Assembly: GCA_018242215.1 (NCBI GenBank)
Contig: JAFECG010000028.1
Span: forward strand, 1 to 64,000
Source: Pseudomonadota bacterium
GTDB lineage: Bacteria > Pseudomonadota > Alphaproteobacteria > Rhizobiales > Hyphomicrobiaceae
Direction of reading: 5' to 3'
Length of the DNA: 64,000 bases
Part shown: piece after piece, positions 54,614-63,999 of the stretch
How positions within the stretch are numbered: the first letter of the stretch is position 1
Layout: each line of letters begins with the position of its first letter
Program-made: the position numbers and the translations under genes
The notes under the pieces: generated by a model
What the model was told of the DNA's origin: nothing
Seen by the model: the letters and a program-made list of their open reading frames with translations, nothing else
Database searches by the model: none

Positions 54614-57268
54614 TTGCTGCAGCGCGGCAATAGACGTAAGCCGCCTCGATTGAAAAAGTTAAGCCAGCGACAGACTGACGGAATCCCGAATTTGATGCGC
54701 GCGCCAACGCTGCCGCCACCCAAGGCGCCTAGAAGAAGGAAAAAGCGGCGCAGAAGCCTGCTGCTCAATTTTCTTGGGTTCGCCTTCGGCACGTCCGTAC
54801 TGCTGTTCATAGCCGGTTCGGCGGCCGCCGGATTTATGATCTGGCAGGCCTCGCGCGATCTGCCGGATTACGAAAGCTTGTCGAAGTACGAGCCACCGGT
54901 CATGACGCGCATCCACGCGCACGATGGCTCGCTGATTTCGGAATTCGCCCGCGAACGCCGGATTTTCGTCCCGATCAACAATGTTCCGAAACTCGTCATC
55001 GGCGCTTTCCTGTCAGCCGAGGATCGCCGCTTTTACGAGCACGGTGGCGTCGACATTCAGGGCATTCTTCGCGCGGTCTTCGCGGCCGCTGAGGCGAAGC
55101 TGCACGGCTCGAACCGGCGCACGCAGGGCGCCTCAACCATCACTCAGCAGGTCGCAAAGAACTTCCTGTTGACGAACGAGCGCTCGCTCGAGCGCAAGAT
55201 CAAGGAAGCCATCCTCGCGATCCGCATCGAAGGCGCCTACTCCAAGGATCGTATCCTCGAGCTCTACCTCAACGAGATCTTTCTCGGCATGAACTCCTAC
55301 GGTGTTGGCGCCGCGGCCCTCACCTACTTCAACAAGGAATTGAAGGATCTGACGATCGAGGAAGCCGCCTACCTCGCCGCCCTCCCGAAAGGACCGAACA
55401 ACTACCATCCGTTCCGCCAAAAGGAGAGGGCGACGGAGCGGCGCAATTGGATCATCGGTCAGATGGCCGAGAACGGCTACATCACGCAGGAACAGGCCGA
55501 AGCTGCCAAGAAGAAGCCTCTGGTCGTCAACCTGCGTCCCAACACGGTTCACATCGAGACGTCGGAATTCTTTGCTGAGGAAGTGCGCCGCACGCTACTC
55601 GCGAAGTATGGCGAGGACAAGCTGTATGGCGGCGGTCTTTCCGTGCGAACGACGCTCGACCCGCAGCTTCAGCAGCTGGCGCGAAAAGCGCTGACGGACG
55701 GCCTTGTGAAGTTCGATCGCAGGCAAGGCTGGCGCGGGCCCGTCGCGCATATCGATATTTCCGGCGACTGGGGCGTAGCGCTCGGCAAGATTGCGAATCC
55801 ATCCGACATTCAGCCGTGGCGTCTCGGGGTCGTGCTCGACACGAAGAAGACGAAAGCGATCGTCGGCTTCAAGCCTCACCGTCAGCAAGATTCGACGCTC
55901 GAGAAAGATCGCGAGGCCGTCGAAGTTTCCTTGGACGATATGAAATGGGCGGCCAAGAAAGCTGGCGGCAAACGGATCGACGCGAAGTCCACGGCCGACA
56001 TCCTGAAACCCGGCGATGTCGTCTATGTCTCGCCGAAAGATCCGAACAACATCCAGGGCGCCTGGTCGCTGATGCAGATCCCGCAGATTGGCGGTGGCCT
56101 TGTGGCGATGGATCCTTATACCGGCCGTGTCCTCGCCATCGCAGGGGGCTTTTCCTATGACCTCAGCCAGTTCGATCGCGTCGTCCAGGCGAAACGTCAG
56201 CCCGGCTCGTCGTTCAAGCCCTTCGTTTATGCTTCCGCGATCGACAACGGGTACAAGCCGACGTCGATCATTCTCGACGCGCCGATTGAAATCGACCAAG
56301 GGCCGGGGCAGGACGTCTGGCGTCCAAAGAATTACGAAACGGACGACACTGCGGGACCGGAAACGCTGCGCTTCGGCATCGAGCACTCGCGCAACCAGAT
56401 GACGGCGCGCCTGGCGCAGGATCTCGGCATGCCCATCATCACCGAATACGCGAAGCGCTTCGGCATCTACGATGATCTGCTTCCTGTTCTTTCGATGTCT
56501 CTCGGCGCCGGCGAGACGACGCTGATGCGCATGGCGACCGCCTATTGCATGCTCGCGAATGGCGGAAAGGAAGTCACATCGACTCTCATCGATCGCATTC
56601 AGGATCGCTACGGCCATACGATCTGGCGTCACGACGAGCGCCAGTGCATGGGCTGCATGGCCGATCATTGGGCGAACCAGCCTGAGCCGCAGCTCGTCGA
56701 TAGCCGCCGTCAGATTCTCGATCCGCTGACGGCTTATCAGATCACGCATATTCTCGAAGGCGTCGTTCAGCGCGGCACGGCAAGTGTATTGAAGTCGCTC
56801 AATCGCCCGATTGCGGGCAAGACGGGCACGACCAACGAGGAAAAGGACGTCTGGTTCATCGGCTATACGCCGACGATGGTGGTCGGTGTTTACGTCGGTT
56901 ACGACACGCCGAAGCCGCTTGGCAAAGGCAATACCGGTGGAGCGATTGCCGCTCCGATCTTCGGAGAGTTCGTTCAGGACGCCATCGGCAATACGCCGCC
57001 CGCGCCGTTCCGCGTGCCGCCTGGAATAAAGTTCGTGCGGGTCGACCTGAAGACCGGACTTCGGGCCTCTGCCGACGATCCGAACACGATCATGGAAGCG
57101 TTCAAGCCTGACGAGGAGCCCGACGACGCCTACGCCATGATCGGTGTTAACGGCATGACTGCCGATGCGTCCTCGCCGCCACCACCGGTTAGCGAGCGTG
57201 TCGCACGCCCTGCGCCGCCGAGCAGTCGACCGGACAGCGGCTCTCTGACTCCGAACGGACTGTGGTAG
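54614..57268 (+). CDS. mrcA: Penicillin-binding protein 1A
   Basis: An 884-residue class A PBP. A basic cytoplasmic tail and one membrane helix (about 55-75) precede the glycosyltransferase domain (LSAEDRRFYEHGGVDIQGIL, GASTITQQVAKNFLLT). The transpeptidase domain has RQPGSSFKPF (catalytic Ser), EHSRNQM and GKTGTTNEEKD. The end is a Pro/Ser-rich tail. It polymerises and crosslinks peptidoglycan. TTG 54614 is chosen because GAGGGG lies 7 bases ahead; TTG 54608 abuts it and ATG 54695 has no site. Confidence 0.95.
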   Translation: MLQRGNRRKPPRLKKLSQRQTDGIPNLMRAPTLPPPKAPRRRKKRRRSLLLNFLGFAFGTSVLLFIAGSAAAGFMIWQASRDLPDYESLSKYEPPVMTRIHAHDGSLISEFARERRIFVPINNVPKLVIGAFLSAEDRRFYEHGGVDIQGILRAVFAAAEAKLHGSNRRTQGASTITQQVAKNFLLTNERSLERKIKEAILAIRIEGAYSKDRILELYLNEIFLGMNSYGVGAAALTYFNKELKDLTIEEAAYLAALPKGPNNYHPFRQKERATERRNWIIGQMAENGYITQEQAEAAKKKPLVVNLRPNTVHIETSEFFAEEVRRTLLAKYGEDKLYGGGLSVRTTLDPQLQQLARKALTDGLVKFDRRQGWRGPVAHIDISGDWGVALGKIANPSDIQPWRLGVVLDTKKTKAIVGFKPHRQQDSTLEKDREAVEVSLDDMKWAAKKAGGKRIDAKSTADILKPGDVVYVSPKDPNNIQGAWSLMQIPQIGGGLVAMDPYTGRVLAIAGGFSYDLSQFDRVVQAKRQPGSSFKPFVYASAIDNGYKPTSIILDAPIEIDQGPGQDVWRPKNYETDDTAGPETLRFGIEHSRNQMTARLAQDLGMPIITEYAKRFGIYDDLLPVLSMSLGAGETTLMRMATAYCMLANGGKEVTSTLIDRIQDRYGHTIWRHDERQCMGCMADHWANQPEPQLVDSRRQILDPLTAYQITHILEGVVQRGTASVLKSLNRPIAGKTGTTNEEKDVWFIGYTPTMVVGVYVGYDTPKPLGKGNTGGAIAAPIFGEFVQDAIGNTPPAPFRVPPGIKFVRVDLKTGLRASADDPNTIMEAFKPDEEPDDAYAMIGVNGMTADASSPPPPVSERVARPAPPSSRPDSGSLTPNGLW

Positions 57269-57399
57269 TGGAGCGCGCGCGCTGATTGCCGCGCACACCG
57301 ACGCGCGCGTTTACACGGCGGCCCGACCTCACTATACGTCCGCTCCTGATTTTTTTGATCGACCAACATCGCTGGCGGACGCTGGCTTCGGAGGTACCC

Positions 57400-58534
57400 A
57401 TGCGCGCAGAAGCGCAAAAGCTTTCGGACGAGATCGAGGAGGCATTCGCTCTCCTGAGGAGGTCTCTTTGACTGGGAGACAGCCGAAGACCGTCTCGCAT
57501 CGCTGAACGCGAAAGCCGAAGACCCGAGCCTCTGGAGTGACGCCAAGAACGCGCAGAAGGTGATGCGCCAGCGCAATTCGCTCGACCGCTCCGTTTCTGA
57601 ATTCAAGCGTCTGCAGCGCGACTACGAAGATGCTTTGACCTTGATCGAACTCGGCGAGGCCGAGAACGATGAAGCAAGCGTTCGCGAAGGTGAGACAGCG
57701 CTTCAGCGCATCGACCACGAAGCACAACGCCGCTCGATCGACGCGATGCTGTCGGGCGAAGCCGACGCCATGAACACCTATATCGAAGTGCACGCCGGAG
57801 CGGGCGGCACGGAGAGCCAGGACTGGGCGTCGATGCTGGCACGCATGTATGTGCGCTGGGCCGAACGTCGCGGCTACAAGGTAAAGCTGATCGATGAGAG
57901 TCCTGGCGAAGAAGCCGGCATCAAATCCGCGACCTTCGAAATCGAAGGTGAAAATGCGTATGGTTGGCTGAAGACGGAAGCTGGCGTTCATCGTCTCGTC
58001 CGCATATCGCCATTCGATTCCAATGCGCGCCGCCATACGAGCTTCGCGTCCGTCACCGTTTATCCGGTCATCGACGATACGATCGACGTCGAGATCAATC
58101 CGTCCGATGTCGATATTTCGTTCGCACGCTCATCGGGCGCCGGCGGGCAGCACGTAAACCGAACGGAATCGGCGGTCCGCCTCGTCCACAAGCCGTCGGG
58201 CATCGTGATCTTTGCCCAGGAGCAGCGTTCCCAGCATCAGAACAAGGATCTTGCGTTCAAGCGTCTGAAAGCACGCCTTTATGAAATGGAGCTCAAGAAG
58301 CGCGAGGCGAAGGCAAGCGCCGAGCAGGCCGCAAAGACCGACATCGGGTGGGGACATCAGATCCGCTCATACGTGCTCCAGCCCTATCAGCTCGTGAAGG
58401 ATCTGCGCACAGGCGCGCAGTCGACGAACCCGGACGAGGTACTGGACGGCGACATCGATCCCTTCATCGAAGCAGCGCTCTCGCAGCGGATCAAGGGCGG
58501 CGCTGAACCGGTCACTGTCGAAGACCTGGAATAG
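57400..58534 (+). CDS. prfB: Peptide chain release factor 2 with programmed frameshift
   Basis: ATG 57400, behind GGAGG, opens a 23-codon frame ending CTT-TGA at 57466-57471. A +1 shift at CTTTGAC, with an internal AGGAGG just upstream, joins it to the main frame (GAC from 57470). This is the classical RF2 autoregulation: low RF2 slows termination at UGA and favours the shift. The main part has the SPF specificity tripeptide (ISPFDSNARRH) and GAGGQHVNRTESAV with the catalytic GGQ. The total is about 377 residues, normal for RF2. Confidence 0.97.
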
Positions 58535-58568
58535 CGCGACCTATAGTCGAATGTCTGATTATCGCCGG

Positions 58569-58916
58569 TCAGTTACGCTCGCGCAGGATCGGCGTGTTGA
58601 ACGGCGAGGCAGGCGCTGCGGACGTGCTCTCCGAACCCGTGAAGCCGAAACCTGGAGACCCCGGACCGTTCAGCCAGTTCGTGGTGGCACTGTCGGAATT
58701 GGCGTTCGCTCCGCTGCCGACCGAAAAATTGAAGTTACCAAATGGAGACGAAGACGCTGGCGCGGCCGCCGCGCTCATCTCGTCCGGATCTTGGTACTTC
58801 GCCGATCCATCCGCGTTGGCCCCGCCGACGGATGTCGTTTCAAAGGCGCTGGCCCCTGCCGATACCAAGAGCGCCGAAAAAAATACGGCAGCCGCTATGG
58901 TACGATGAAACTGCAT
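58569..58916 (-). CDS. Small secreted protein
   Basis: A 115-residue protein. A signal peptide (residues 1-24, ending AGASAFE) is followed by a low-complexity Gly/Ser/Ala/Asn-rich chain (GNFNFSVGSGANANSDSATT) with no Cys. It is probably exported and disordered or surface-associated. It is convergent with prfB (34 bases). No family recognised. Confidence 0.55.
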   Translation of the reverse strand: MQFHRTIAAAVFFSALLVSAGASAFETTSVGGANADGSAKYQDPDEMSAAAAPASSSPFGNFNFSVGSGANANSDSATTNWLNGPGSPGFGFTGSESTSAAPASPFNTPILRERN

Positions 58917-59044
58917 CAGAACCTCCGGTAACGTCTTACAACGCGCACCATCCTATTGTCCGCTAACCTCATTTTGCGGAAGGATCTAGGCAGCTTCACA
59001 CTTTTCCGATCAGTGTTGCAGCCTTGCCTCGTGTTTCCAGCGTG

Positions 59045-59479
59045 CTAGCTGCTGCGCCATAGAGAAGGCAGCCGCCTCTTCAATCCGGACTTCTCCGCAT
59101 TTGCTTGCGATCCGCCACCCTGGGCATCGAATCGCGTCCGCGCTTTCTCGACGGTTTCCCGGTTCTCGATGGCCCATTGGCCGAGAGGTGCAAGAATGCA
59201 GATCAGCGTCCGTCCGAGTTCGGTCAGTTCATAATCGACCCGCGGCGGAATGGTCGGATAGACGGTCCGCGTCACCAGCCCGTCCCGCTCGAGACCGCGC
59301 AGGGTGAGCGTCAGCATCCGCTGCGAGATGCCCCCCACGGCCCGCCGGATCTCATTGAAACGCATAGGTCCATCCGACAGCAGCCCCACCACATAGACCG
59401 TCCATTTGTCGCCGACCCGCGAAAGGACATCGGCGACTGCCCGGCAGTTTGCGGTTTCATGTTTGATACCGACTTCCAA
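59045..59479 (-). CDS. HxlR family transcriptional regulator
   Basis: A 144-residue winged-helix protein. [20 protein letters not shown], then [20 protein letters not shown] and [20 protein letters not shown] match HxlR-type regulators, many of which respond to aldehydes, quinones or diamide through a conserved N-terminal Cys (here C12). It is divergent from the azoreductase gene, with a palindrome between them, which suggests it regulates that gene. Confidence 0.9.
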   Translation of the reverse strand: MEVGIKHETANCRAVADVLSRVGDKWTVYVVGLLSDGPMRFNEIRRAVGGISQRMLTLTLRGLERDGLVTRTVYPTIPPRVDYELTELGRTLICILAPLGQWAIENRETVEKARTRFDAQGGGSQANAEKSGLKRRLPSLWRSS

Positions 59480-59526
59480 AAAAGTGCCTCCTTGCGCGGG
59501 TTTTGCCAGTGAACAATTTAGCGCTG

Positions 59527-59541
59527 GTCACAAAATGTGAC
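59527..59541 (+). promoter_or_regulatory. Palindrome between hxlR-type gene and azoR
   Basis: GTCACA-AAA-TGTGAC, a perfect 6-base inverted repeat with a 3-base centre, 70 bases ahead of azoR and 48 bases ahead of the regulator gene. A likely operator of the HxlR protein. Confidence 0.55.
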
Positions 59542-59610
59542 TGGCTGCGGCGCGCCTGTCAATTGGAACGCTTCAGTCTCCGCCAAACCGTCTTGGATGG
59601 AGATCCACCT

Positions 59611-60219
59611 ATGAAACTTCTGCATGTCGACTCGAGCATCCTGGGCGCCGGTTCCGTGAGCCGGCAGCTCACCGCAGAGATCGTCGCTGCCGAGCGGCGG
59701 CTTCACCCGGAGCTAGAGGTCATTTACCGCGACCTTGCGCTCGAACCAGTCGGGCACCTTTCTGGTGCGCACCTGGCAGCCGCCCGGGGAGCCGCGCCCG
59801 AAACGCCCGACGTCGGCCAGGATGTCGCGGCCGGGCTGGCGGCGCTCGATGAATTCCTTGCGGCCGATATCGTGGTCGTTGGGGCGCCTATGTACAACTT
59901 TGCGATCCCGAGCCAGCTTAAGGCCTGGATCGATCGCCTCGCGGTCGCTGGGAAGACGTTCCGCTACACTGAGAAGGGTCCTGAGGGCCTCGCAGGCGGC
60001 AAGAAAGTGATCATCGCATCATCACGCGGCGGTTTCTATGGACCACAAACGCCGATCGCCTTCCTTGACCACCAGGAAACCTATCTCCGCAATATTTTCG
60101 GCTTTTTCGGCATCACGGACGTAACATTCATTCGCGCTGAGGGTATCAATCTCGGTCCAGATCAGCGCGCCCAGTCCATAGCGGCCGCCCAAAACAGCAT
60201 TGCGGGCCTCGCCGCCTGA
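59611..60219 (+). CDS. azoR: FMN-dependent NADH-azoreductase
   Basis: A 202-residue flavodoxin-fold protein. [20 protein letters not shown] binds the FMN phosphate, [19 protein letters not shown] is the FMN-ring motif, and SSRGGFYG follows. AzoR reduces quinones and azo compounds with NADH. ATG 59611 follows GGAG; the longer frame from 59503 runs through the control palindrome. Under likely HxlR control. Confidence 0.9.
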   Translation: MKLLHVDSSILGAGSVSRQLTAEIVAAERRLHPELEVIYRDLALEPVGHLSGAHLAAARGAAPETPDVGQDVAAGLAALDEFLAADIVVVGAPMYNFAIPSQLKAWIDRLAVAGKTFRYTEKGPEGLAGGKKVIIASSRGGFYGPQTPIAFLDHQETYLRNIFGFFGITDVTFIRAEGINLGPDQRAQSIAAAQNSIAGLAA

Positions 60220-60225
60220 ATTTGC

Positions 60226-60258
60226 CATTGGCGGAGGGCGCTGCAGCCTCCGCCAATG
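60226..60258 (+). terminator. Terminator-like hairpin after azoR
   Basis: CATTGGCGGAGG and CCTCCGCCAATG form a perfect 12-base stem with a 9-base loop, 6 bases after the azoR stop. No T-run follows directly. Confidence 0.6.
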
Positions 60259-60339
60259 CCCGCCGGGCGTTTGATTTCTCGACATAAGCGACAGTCGTGT
60301 TAAAGCGCGGACCGAATTTCCTCAAAGCGTCCGCTCCTG

Positions 60340-61296
60340 ATGTCCGCCCGAGATCACTTGCACCTCATCACGTCTGAAGGTTTCCCGGACTATGCGCTGC
60401 TCGACTGCGGCGCAGGGCGCAAGCTCGAGCGCTTCGGCAAAATCGTCGTCGATCGTCCGGAACCCCAGGCCCTCTGGCAGCCGAAGCTAGGAAAGTCCGA
60501 ATGGGGAAAGGCGAATGCTGTATTCTCGGCATCCGGTGAGGACGACGAAAAAGGCAAATGGCGCGTCGACAAGCCCGTGCCCGACGCCTGGCCGGTGAAA
60601 CTTGCGCTGAAACATTCCTCCCCCGACGAGGGAGCAGGGGCGACGGGATTGCCGAGTGTCACCATGCTCTGCAAACTGTCGGGGCTTTGGCATCTGGGTC
60701 TTTTCCCGGAGCAGGAACCGCACTGGCGCTGGATGCTCGAGCATCTCGCCAAGGTGAAGGGCGAGCCTCCGCGCGTTCTCAATCTATTCGGCTACACCGG
60801 TGCCGCGACGCTGCTCGCGGCCAGAGCCGGTGCCGAGGTGACCCACGTCGATGCCTCGAAGAAGGCGATCCAATGGGGCAAAGAGAACCAGGAAGCCTCG
60901 AAGCTCAGCGCAGCAAAAATTCGTTGGCTGCTCGACGATGCGGCCAAGTTCGCCGCGCGCGACGTCCGCCGCGGCAAGACCTATCACATGATCCTCGTCG
61001 ATCCGCCCAAATTCGGTCGCGGGCCCGAAGGCGAGATCTGGGACCTTTTTCAGAACCTGCCGTCGTTGCTCGCTGACCTCGCGAAACTTCTCGCGCCGGA
61101 AAACGCCGCGATGGTTCTGACGATTTACGCCATCCGCGCTTCGTCCCTCGCGTTCGATCAGGTGATGCGCGAAGCGCTGTCGAAGCGCGGCGGCGCATTC
61201 GACAGCGGGGAATTGGCAATCCGTTCTCAGGCCGGTCCGCTTGTGCCGACGTCACTCTTCGTGCGCTGGGCCCAGACACCAAATATGTCGCCATGA
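60340..61296 (+). CDS. RlmI-like class I SAM methyltransferase
   Basis: A 318-residue methyltransferase. NLFGYTGAATLLAARAGAEV is the SAM motif, VTHVDASKKAIQWGKEN follows, and ILVDPPKFGRGPEGEIWDL is the catalytic Asp-Pro-Pro-Lys-type motif of COG1092 (RlmI) rRNA m5C methyltransferases. There is no PUA domain at the front, unlike RlmI; instead about 130 residues of uncertain fold. Its stop overlaps the next methyltransferase start (ATGA). Confidence 0.8.
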   Translation: MSARDHLHLITSEGFPDYALLDCGAGRKLERFGKIVVDRPEPQALWQPKLGKSEWGKANAVFSASGEDDEKGKWRVDKPVPDAWPVKLALKHSSPDEGAGATGLPSVTMLCKLSGLWHLGLFPEQEPHWRWMLEHLAKVKGEPPRVLNLFGYTGAATLLAARAGAEVTHVDASKKAIQWGKENQEASKLSAAKIRWLLDDAAKFAARDVRRGKTYHMILVDPPKFGRGPEGEIWDLFQNLPSLLADLAKLLAPENAAMVLTIYAIRASSLAFDQVMREALSKRGGAFDSGELAIRSQAGPLVPTSLFVRWAQTPNMSP

Positions 61297-62117
61297 AGCC
61301 AGCCGCCAACACGCCCAAAATCATAACGAGCCTGACGAACGATCGGATCAAAGCGATCCGCGCACTGGAGATGCGCAAAGTGCGCAAGGAGACAGGCCTC
61401 TTTGTCGCCGAAGGTACCTCGCTGCTCGTCACTGCGCGCGATCATGGCTTTGTGCCCGAGACACTTGTTTATCAATCAGGCGCCGCAGCGGGGGGCGTCG
61501 CGCGCGGACTTGTGAAGCACGCGCTCGAAGCCGGTTCCGAGGTTCTCGAAGTATCGGAACCCGTGCTGGCAAAGCTTGCGTCGAAGGATAATCCGCAATC
61601 GCTCCTGGGCGTCTTTCGCCAGCGCTTCGCCGGGGCACCGGATACCGCGAATCTCACGAACACGGATACGTGGCTCGCGCTCGAAGAGATCCGCGATCCA
61701 GGCAACCTCGGGACGATCATCCGGACCGCCGATGCCGTCGGGCTCGCCGGCATCATTCTGGTCGGCACGACATGCGATCCTTACGCGCTTGAATCAATCC
61801 GCGCGACGATGGGCTCGATCTTCGCCGTCCCGATCGTCAAGCTGGATCGCGAAACTTTTTTCGCGCTCGCCAAGGCATGGCCCGGAGAGGTGATCGGCAC
61901 GCACCTCGACGCCCGCGAAGATTTCCGCGATATGCAATATAAAGGCCGCGAACTGATCGTCATGGGCAGCGAAGGCCCCGGCCTTTCCGGAGGCGCCGCG
62001 GCTGTGTGCTCGTCTCTCGTCAAGATCCCGATGGCTGGTGCACTCGATTCCCTCAATCTCGCGATCGCGACCGCGTTGGTGCTCTATCAGGTCCGCGGCC
62101 CTTATCTGAAGCTCTGA
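61293..62117 (+). CDS. TrmH/SpoU family RNA 2'-O-methyltransferase
   Basis: A 274-residue SPOUT enzyme. The N-terminal substrate-binding part (KVRKETGLFVAEGTSLLVTA) precedes the knot domain with ALEEIRDPGNLGTIIRTADA, LIVMGSEGPGLS and PMAGALDSLNLAIATAL. These methylate ribose in tRNA or rRNA (RlmB or TrmH type). It overlaps the upstream gene by ATGA and starts the third methyltransferase 3 bases after its own stop, so the three are one unit. The substrate is undecided. Confidence 0.88.
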   Translation: MKPAANTPKIITSLTNDRIKAIRALEMRKVRKETGLFVAEGTSLLVTARDHGFVPETLVYQSGAAAGGVARGLVKHALEAGSEVLEVSEPVLAKLASKDNPQSLLGVFRQRFAGAPDTANLTNTDTWLALEEIRDPGNLGTIIRTADAVGLAGIILVGTTCDPYALESIRATMGSIFAVPIVKLDRETFFALAKAWPGEVIGTHLDAREDFRDMQYKGRELIVMGSEGPGLSGGAAAVCSSLVKIPMAGALDSLNLAIATALVLYQVRGPYLKL

Positions 62118-62119
62118 TC

Positions 62120-63058
62120 ATGCGCATCGAATATCACCGCACGTTGATTGCCGATCAGGTCCGGAACGAAGCCTTTTTCGCCGCGTTGAAAGCAGCGATC
62201 GTGCCCGGAAAGTCGGTGGTCGCAGACATCGGCGCAGGCACCGGCCTCCTTGGCCTGATGGCATCGAAGCTTGGCGCAAAAGAAGTCTTTCTGTTCGAAA
62301 CGGCGGAAGTCGCCGGCGTAGCCGCAGCCGTTTTGAAAGCCAACAAGGCGAAGCACTGCCATCTCATTCCCTGCCACTCGACCGAATTCCGGGATAAGCT
62401 CGCCGCCGACATCATCGTTTCGGAAACCCTTGGCAACTACGCGCTCGAAGAAAACATCATCGCGACACTTGCCGATGCCCGCCAGCGCTTCCTGAAGCGG
62501 GGCGGCAAGGTCATCCCGGATCACATCATTCAATACGTCGCTCCGGTCGTTGCGCCACGCATCGATGCTGAGCTGCGCGCCTGGGAGCGTGTCGGTTACG
62601 AACTCGATCTCTCCGTCGCGCAGACGATGTCGCTGAACAACGCGTATGTGCGCGCGCTCCAGCCCGTCGAAATTCTCGACGGCTGTCGCAGCGCGATGGT
62701 CTGGGACGAAATCGATCTCACGTCGGAAACCAAATCGAAGCGTCACGGCGAAGCCGAATGGCGGCTCCCGCGTCCAGCGAAGATCTACGGCTTCGCAACG
62801 TGGTGGAAGGTCGAACTCGTGCCGGGCATCGGCTTTTCAACCGGCCCGCTGTCGCCGCGTACGCATTGGGAGCAGCTCTATTTTCCGCTGCTCGCTCCGA
62901 TGGACGCCAGCCCGAGCGATCTCATCTCAGTCGATCTTCGCTCAAGTTCGTCGGAGGAGGCCGGAACGCACCTCGCCTGGACCGCTGTTCAGAAAAATGC
63001 GGCAGGCAAGGTGCTGTCGCGTCAGGCGCTCGACCTCGACAAAGGATATCTTCCCTAG
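62120..63058 (+). CDS. Protein arginine methyltransferase-like enzyme
   Basis: A 312-residue SAM methyltransferase. VVADIGAGTGLLGLMASKLG is motif I, and IIVSETLGNYALEENI carries the paired Glu loop of PRMTs. The C-terminal beta-barrel part (about 150-312) is also PRMT-like. ATG 62120 follows two bases after the TrmH-type stop. Bacterial relatives are often labelled L11 methyltransferase, but PrmA has a different N-terminal domain. The target protein is unknown. Confidence 0.75.
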   Translation: MRIEYHRTLIADQVRNEAFFAALKAAIVPGKSVVADIGAGTGLLGLMASKLGAKEVFLFETAEVAGVAAAVLKANKAKHCHLIPCHSTEFRDKLAADIIVSETLGNYALEENIIATLADARQRFLKRGGKVIPDHIIQYVAPVVAPRIDAELRAWERVGYELDLSVAQTMSLNNAYVRALQPVEILDGCRSAMVWDEIDLTSETKSKRHGEAEWRLPRPAKIYGFATWWKVELVPGIGFSTGPLSPRTHWEQLYFPLLAPMDASPSDLISVDLRSSSSEEAGTHLAWTAVQKNAAGKVLSRQALDLDKGYLP

Positions 63059-63130
63059 TGCTGAGCCCGGCTGGCCGTCGCTCGATTATGATGCTATGCG
63101 GGCGGGCCATTCAGAGGGGAGGCAAATGCC

Positions 63131-63724
63131 ATGATGGTGCTGATCGTTGGATTGATCCTGTTTCTCGGCATCCATCTGCTTCCGACGGCTCCCGAGCTGC
63201 GCGACGGCTTGAAGGAGCGGATCGGCGACACCCCCTATAAAATCCTGTTCTCGCTGCTGTCGCTCGCCGGTTTGATCGTCATCATTCTGGGCTTCCACAA
63301 GCTGCAGCTCCATCCCGGCAAGAACCCGATTTTGTGGGAGCCGCCGATCTGGACGCGCCATATCGCGGTGGCTTTGATGCTGCCGGCGATGATACTGCTC
63401 GTTGCCTCGCTCATTCCGTCCCGCATCCGTACGGCGACGCGCCACCCGATGCTGATCGCGATCAAAACCTGGGCATTGGCGCACCTTCTTGCGAACGGCG
63501 ATCTTGCTGCACTTTTGATGTTTGGCTCGTTCCTAGCCTTTGCGGTGTACGACCGCATTTCCGTGAAGAAGCGCGGGGCAGCCGGGCCTCTCGGCAATGC
63601 CAAACCGGCGAGCGCATTCAATGACGTGCTCGTCGTTGTGATCGGCGTCGGGCTTTATGCGGCGCTGCTCTTCGGCGGACATCGATGGCTGATCGGCGTC
63701 TCGCCGATGCCGGAGCTCGGCTGA
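63131..63724 (+). CDS. NnrU family membrane protein
   Basis: A 197-residue protein with about five membrane segments and the family feature of TATRHPMLIAIKTWALAHLL in the middle. NnrU-like proteins occur with denitrification and nitric-oxide genes and are distantly related to isoprenylcysteine methyltransferase-type membrane proteins; the activity is not known. ATG 63131 is followed by a second Met. Its last 70 bases overlap the 3' end of the convergent gene. Confidence 0.85.
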   Translation: MMVLIVGLILFLGIHLLPTAPELRDGLKERIGDTPYKILFSLLSLAGLIVIILGFHKLQLHPGKNPILWEPPIWTRHIAVALMLPAMILLVASLIPSRIRTATRHPMLIAIKTWALAHLLANGDLAALLMFGSFLAFAVYDRISVKKRGAAGPLGNAKPASAFNDVLVVVIGVGLYAALLFGGHRWLIGVSPMPELG

Positions 63725-63999
63725 GACGGCGCCAGAACATTTGCAGGTTTGACGATACGTGTGAGCAGGAAGCCCGTGGCTACCGCAACCCAAGTTCCGC
63801 AGCCGATGATCCACGCCACCGGATCGATGACGTAGTCCCAGAAGTTGCGGCTCTCGCCGATGCCGAGCAGGAAGGCCGCGATGGCAACATTCAAAACGAC
63901 TGCCATCAAGCGGTATCCGCGAAAAATCGCATAGGCCATCATCAGAGCGGTCGCGCTGGGCAAAAGATATCCGCTGTAGCCGAGCATATACGTGTCGTA
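63655..63999 (-). CDS. Membrane protein, N-terminus outside window
   Basis: The frame stays open past ATG 63987 to the window edge, so the start may lie beyond. About 110 residues are visible with three or four hydrophobic segments (LLPSATALMMAYAIF, LMAVVLNVAIAAFLL, VAWIIGCGTWVAVATGFLL) and a Pro/Ser-rich tail. No family recognised. It ends inside nnrU, convergent. Confidence 0.5.
   Translation of the reverse strand, partial: YDTYMLGYSGYLLPSATALMMAYAIFRGYRLMAVVLNVAIAAFLLGIGESRNFWDYVIDPVAWIIGCGTWVAVATGFLLTRIVKPANVLAPSQPSSGIGETPISHRCPPKSSAA

Noticed and set aside
55595-57298. Minus-strand 567-codon open frame opposite PBP1A
   Set aside because: Same effect of GC-rich third positions; PBP1A motifs lie on the plus strand throughout.
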